A stretch of 64,000 bases of DNA from Streptomyces sp. NBC_00659 (GTDB taxonomy: Bacteria > Actinomycetota > Actinomycetes > Streptomycetales > Streptomycetaceae). Both the position numbers and the translations under genes were made by a program. The notes below the pieces were generated by a model. The model made no database searches and was not told where the DNA came from. It saw only the letters and a program-made list of their open reading frames with translations. This document shows positions 60,854 to 64,000 of the stretch, in pieces. The first letter of the stretch is position 1; every line of letters begins with the position of its first letter. Where the stretch lies: positions 9,548,001 through 9,612,000 of the forward strand of contig NZ_CP109031.1 of the NCBI RefSeq assembly GCF_036226925.1, written 5' to 3'.

Positions 60854-63800
60854 CGGTTTTCTCCCTGGTTGCCGTCGTCCGTGAGCGCCTCCAGCCAGCC
60901 GTGTGCCGCCCCGGCGGTGGAGTGTGAAAGGTCCTCGAGGATCGTGAAGTGGTTTCCGGGCACGTCCAGCCGGTCGTCCGCGAACTCCCAGTCCGCCCGC
61001 CAGCCGTCCCCGTCCGGCGCCTCCTGCGCGAAGTGCTCGGAGGCACGGATCAGCAGCGTCCGGGTGGCCAGGCCCCGCGGCTCCCAGCCCTCGAAGACCC
61101 GGATGTAGCCGCCCATCGCCGACAACCGCTCGTCGCTGAGCAGGTCGAAGGTGTTCTCGCGGTCGAGCATCGCCTTCGCCATCTCCGTGGCGGCGGGCGA
61201 GTTCTGCATCGCCGACGGCGAGGAGCTGTCGAGCAGCACCATCGCCGCGGCCGGCGAGCCCAGTTCCTCCAGCCGCTGGGCCACCGCGTGCGCGACCCAG
61301 CCGCCCGCCGAACGTCCCACCAGCACGAACGGCCGCCCGGCCGCGCACCGCAGGGCCGCCTCGGCATGCGCCCCGGCCAGCGCGGTCACATCCGCCGGCA
61401 GGCTCTCCCCGCCGACGAACCCCGGCTCCGGCAGCGCCCACACATCCCGTACGTCCCTGAAATACGCGGCGAAACGGGCGTACTCGTGCGGACCCGCCAC
61501 CGGGCTGAACGACGGGAAGCAGACCAGCACCGGCCCGTCACCGTCCGCCGGACCGGTCGCCAGCCGCACCGGCTCCGGAAGAACCCCCTCAGCCGGCGTA
61601 CGGAACTGCTCCTGCAGCAGCGACGCGGCCTTGAGCACCTCCTGCGCCTCGTCGAACTTGCCCAGCTCACAGGCCCGCCAGTACAGCGACCCGATCGGCC
61701 CCGGCCCCTCTCCGGCCGCCTCGTCCGCCACCTCGCGCGCGCCGAGCTGCTCGGCCAGATACGCGGCCAGCCGCTCGGGCGTCGGATGGTCGAACATCAG
61801 CGTCGCGCCGAGCCGCAGCCCGGTCAGCGCCTTGAGCCGGTTGCGCAGCTCCACTGCGGTCAGCGAGTCGAACCCGGACTCCAGGAACGACCGCTGCGCC
61901 ACCACCCCACCGGCGTCCGCATACCCGAGCACTGCCGCGGACTGCTCCCGCACATGCGCCAGCAGCGCATCCACCCGCTCGCCCTCCGGCAACCCCGCCA
62001 GCCGCGCGGCCTCCCCAGCGTCGGCCACCGGAACGGCCGCACTTTCCCCGAGCGTCGAAACCACGCTCTGCAGCGAGCTCTCGAGCCAGTAGTGGGTGTG
62101 CTGGAAGGGGTAGGTGGGCAGGTCGACGGTTTTGGCGCCGGTGTCTGCGAGGTAGGCGGTCCAGTCGACGGGGGTGCCGTGGACGTGGAGCTGGGCGAGG
62201 GCCTCGACGAGTGCGGTGGGCCCGGTGTGCTTGCGGGTCTGGGTGGCGATGGACGTGGTGTCTTCGAGGGTGTCTGCGGCGAGGGCGGTGAGGATGCCGT
62301 CGGGTCCGATTTCGAGGAGGCGGGTGGTGTTCTGGTCGGCGAGGGTGCGCAGGCTGTCGTGGAAGCGGACGGCTTCGCGGATGTGGCGGACCCAGTAGGC
62401 GGGGGTGGTGAGCTGGTCGGGGTCGGCGGGTTGTCCGGTGAGGTTGGAGATGATCGGCAGGGTGGGGGAGTGGAACTCGACCGACTCCAGGACCTGTTGG
62501 AAGTCGTCGAGCATGGGTTCCATGAGGGGCGAGTGGAAGGCGTGGCTGACGGTCAGCCGTTTGACCTTCCGTCCCTGGGCCGAGAGTTCGGCGAGGACCG
62601 CTTCCACGGATTCTTCGTCGCCGGAGATGACGGTGGAGGTGGGTCCGTTGACGGCGGCGATGACGGCCTGTCCGCGGAGCAGTGGGGTGATTTCCTGTTC
62701 GGTTGCTTCGATGGCGGCCATGGCGCCGCCGGCGGGGAGGGCTTGCATGAGGCGTCCGCGTGCGGTGACCACGCGGGCGGCGTCGTCCAGGGTCCACAGT
62801 CCGGCGAGGTGGGCGGCGGTGAGTTCGCCGATGGAGTGTCCGGCCAGGGTGTCGGGGGTGATGCCCCAGCTGGTGACGAGCCGGTGGAGGGCAATCTCGA
62901 AGGCGAAGAGGGCGGCCTGGGTGTACTGGGTCTGGTCGAGGAGATTGTTGTCGGCCGCGAACATCACGTCCTTCAGCGGCCGGTCCAGATGGGTGTCGAG
63001 TGCGGCGCATGCGGCGTCCAGCGCGTCGGCGAAGACGGGGAAGGCGTCATACAACTCACGCCCCATACCGGCCTGTTGGGCGCCCTGACCGGTGAACAGG
63101 AACGCCGTCCGCCCGGCCTGGGCACTCCCGGTGAGGGCGCCGGGACTCCCCTCGGCCACGGCCGCGAGACCGGCGAGGAGTTCCTCCAGGTTGCTGCCGA
63201 TGACCACGGCCCGTTGGTCGAGGCGGGCGCGGGTGGTGGCCAGCGACAGGGCGATCTCGGCGGGAGTGTGGTCGCGCCCGGAGAGGTGGGCGGCGAGCCG
63301 TGCGGCCTGGTCCCGCAGTGCTCCCTGGCTCTTGGCCGACAACAGCCAGGGGGTGACCGGCAGTTCGCGCACCGGTTCTGCCTCGGGCTGCTCCTTTGGC
63401 GGTGCCTGCTCGACGATGATGTGCGCGTTGGTGCCACTGATACCGAAGGAGGACACACCCGCCCGGCGCGGCCGGTCCGCCTCGGGCCAGTCCCGGGCTT
63501 CGGCCAGCAGCTCCACCGCGCCCGCCGACCAGTCCACATGCGGAGTCGGCTCATCCACGTGCAGGGTCTTGGGCAGCACCCCATGCCGCATCGCCTGCAC
63601 CATCTTGATCACACCGCCGACACCGGCGGCGGCCAGTGTGTGCCCGATGTTGGACTTCAACGAGCCCAGCCACAAAGGCTGTTCGCGGTCCTTGCCATAG
63701 GTGGCGAGGAGGGCTTGTGCCTCGATCGGGTCGCCGAGTTTGGTGCCGGTGCCGTGTGCCTCCACCGTGTCCACATCGGCGGCCGTGATACGGGCGTTGG

Positions 63801-64000
63801 CGAGGGCCTGCCGGATCACCCGCTGCTGGGAGGGGCCGTTGGGGGCGGAGAGGCCGTTCGAGGCACCGTCCTGGTTGACGGCCGAACCACGGATGACACC
63901 GAGCACCTGGTGGCCACGGCGACGGGCGTCGGACAGCCGCTCGAGGAGCAGGACACCGATGCCCTCGGACCAGATCGTCCCGTCGGCCTCCGCCGCGAAC
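60850..64000 (-). CDS. Type I PKS, terminal module KS-AT-ACP-TE (5' end cut by window edge)
   Basis: The frame is open to the window edge. KS (partial): [20 protein letters not shown] and [32 protein letters not shown] (about 63070), [11 protein letters not shown] and [10 protein letters not shown], a malonyl-CoA pattern. The post-AT linker goes straight to ACP ([16 protein letters not shown], about 61870), so there are no reductive domains. [14 protein letters not shown] as nucleophile elbow, [10 protein letters not shown] as His motif. A non-reducing last module releasing an aromatic or lactone product fits a 3,5-dihydroxybenzoate starter. The AT coding stretch (about 62090-62940) has a markedly different strand composition from its flanks. 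KS Cys and any loading domain lie outside. Confidence 0.93.
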   Translation of the reverse strand, partial: FAAEADGTIWSEGIGVLLLERLSDARRRGHQVLGVIRGSAVNQDGASNGLSAPNGPSQQRVIRQALANARITAADVDTVEAHGTGTKLGDPIEAQALLATYGKDREQPLWLGSLKSNIGHTLAAAGVGGVIKMVQAMRHGVLPKTLHVDEPTPHVDWSAGAVELLAEARDWPEADRPRRAGVSSFGISGTNAHIIVEQAPPKEQPEAEPVRELPVTPWLLSAKSQGALRDQAARLAAHLSGRDHTPAEIALSLATTRARLDQRAVVIGSNLEELLAGLAAVAEGSPGALTGSAQAGRTAFLFTGQGAQQAGMGRELYDAFPVFADALDAACAALDTHLDRPLKDVMFAADNNLLDQTQYTQAALFAFEIALHRLVTSWGITPDTLAGHSIGELTAAHLAGLWTLDDAARVVTARGRLMQALPAGGAMAAIEATEQEITPLLRGQAVIAAVNGPTSTVISGDEESVEAVLAELSAQGRKVKRLTVSHAFHSPLMEPMLDDFQQVLESVEFHSPTLPIISNLTGQPADPDQLTTPAYWVRHIREAVRFHDSLRTLADQNTTRLLEIGPDGILTALAADTLEDTTSIATQTRKHTGPTALVEALAQLHVHGTPVDWTAYLADTGAKTVDLPTYPFQHTHYWLESSLQSVVSTLGESAAVPVADAGEAARLAGLPEGERVDALLAHVREQSAAVLGYADAGGVVAQRSFLESGFDSLTAVELRNRLKALTGLRLGATLMFDHPTPERLAAYLAEQLGAREVADEAAGEGPGPIGSLYWRACELGKFDEAQEVLKAASLLQEQFRTPAEGVLPEPVRLATGPADGDGPVLVCFPSFSPVAGPHEYARFAAYFRDVRDVWALPEPGFVGGESLPADVTALAGAHAEAALRCAAGRPFVLVGRSAGGWVAHAVAQRLEELGSPAAAMVLLDSSSPSAMQNSPAATEMAKAMLDRENTFDLLSDERLSAMGGYIRVFEGWEPRGLATRTLLIRASEHFAQEAPDGDGWRADWEFADDRLDVPGNHFTILEDLSHSTAGAAHGWLEALTDDGNQGENR

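Overview
The window is very GC-rich DNA with short overlapping operons, GTG and TTG starts and many perfect-stem terminators. It carries several SARP regulators, a LAL regulator, DrrAB-type exporters and both type II and type I polyketide synthase genes, so it comes from Streptomyces or a close relative. Almost all of it is specialised-metabolite biosynthesis. No tRNA, rRNA, CRISPR array or intact insertion sequence was seen.

Region A (1 to about 36.4 kb) is an aromatic type II polyketide cluster with an unusual nitrogen branch. The leftmost operon (adenylation enzyme, carrier protein, TrpD-like and TrpA-like proteins) matches the logic proposed for kosinostatin/quinocycline. There, a carrier-bound acid is built into a bicyclic amidine by a tryptophan-like route, in parallel with a type II PKS. 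Next come a SWIM/SNF2 helicase pair, a DrrAB exporter, an ABM monooxygenase, a Tat-exported BBE-like flavin oxidase, and the ACP, chain-length factor and KS alpha. Two divergent SARPs, a type II thioesterase, an acyl ligase, a second ABM protein, a large flavin hydroxylase and a two-domain aromatase/cyclase follow. An acyl-CoA oxidase-like flavoprotein, an Sfp-type PPTase and a free-standing condensation protein lead into a complete activated-methyl cycle (metK, adenosine kinase, metH, metF, sahH). At least seven promoters here and just to the right carry two or three heptamers related to TCGAGNN at exact 11-bp spacing, the arrangement known for SARP operators. They tie the region into one regulon.

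Region B (36.4 to about 46.4 kb) is a regulatory and relic zone. It holds a third SARP, an MFS fragment, a TPR-only relative of LAL regulators, a full LAL regulator with a degenerate P-loop, an AT-carrier didomain protein with a SARP-type box, and a methoxymalonyl-type ACP. These are followed by a run of broken genes (FkbI-like acyl-CoA dehydrogenase, PKS ketoreductase piece fused to an MFS tail, TetR relic). It looks like the scar of an older type I PKS locus and a seam between two clusters.

Region C (46.4 kb to the right edge) is a second pathway. A carboxyltransferase beta and a small epsilon-like subunit could supply malonyl-CoA. A six-gene operon reading leftwards encodes DpgA, DpgB, DpgC, a benzoylformate decarboxylase, an aldehyde dehydrogenase and DpgD. 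This set should make 3,5-dihydroxybenzoate rather than dihydroxyphenylglycine, since no aminotransferase is present. Next to dpgA a TetR gene is preceded by an 18-bp tandem repeat array. A quinone-reductase-like enzyme, a second DrrAB exporter, a flavin monooxygenase and the last module (KS-AT-ACP-TE) of a non-reducing type I PKS complete the region. The layout resembles 3,5-dihydroxybenzoate-primed polyketide loci such as those for venemycin and kendomycin.

All functions are read from motifs in the translated sequence and from gene context; no similarity search was run.
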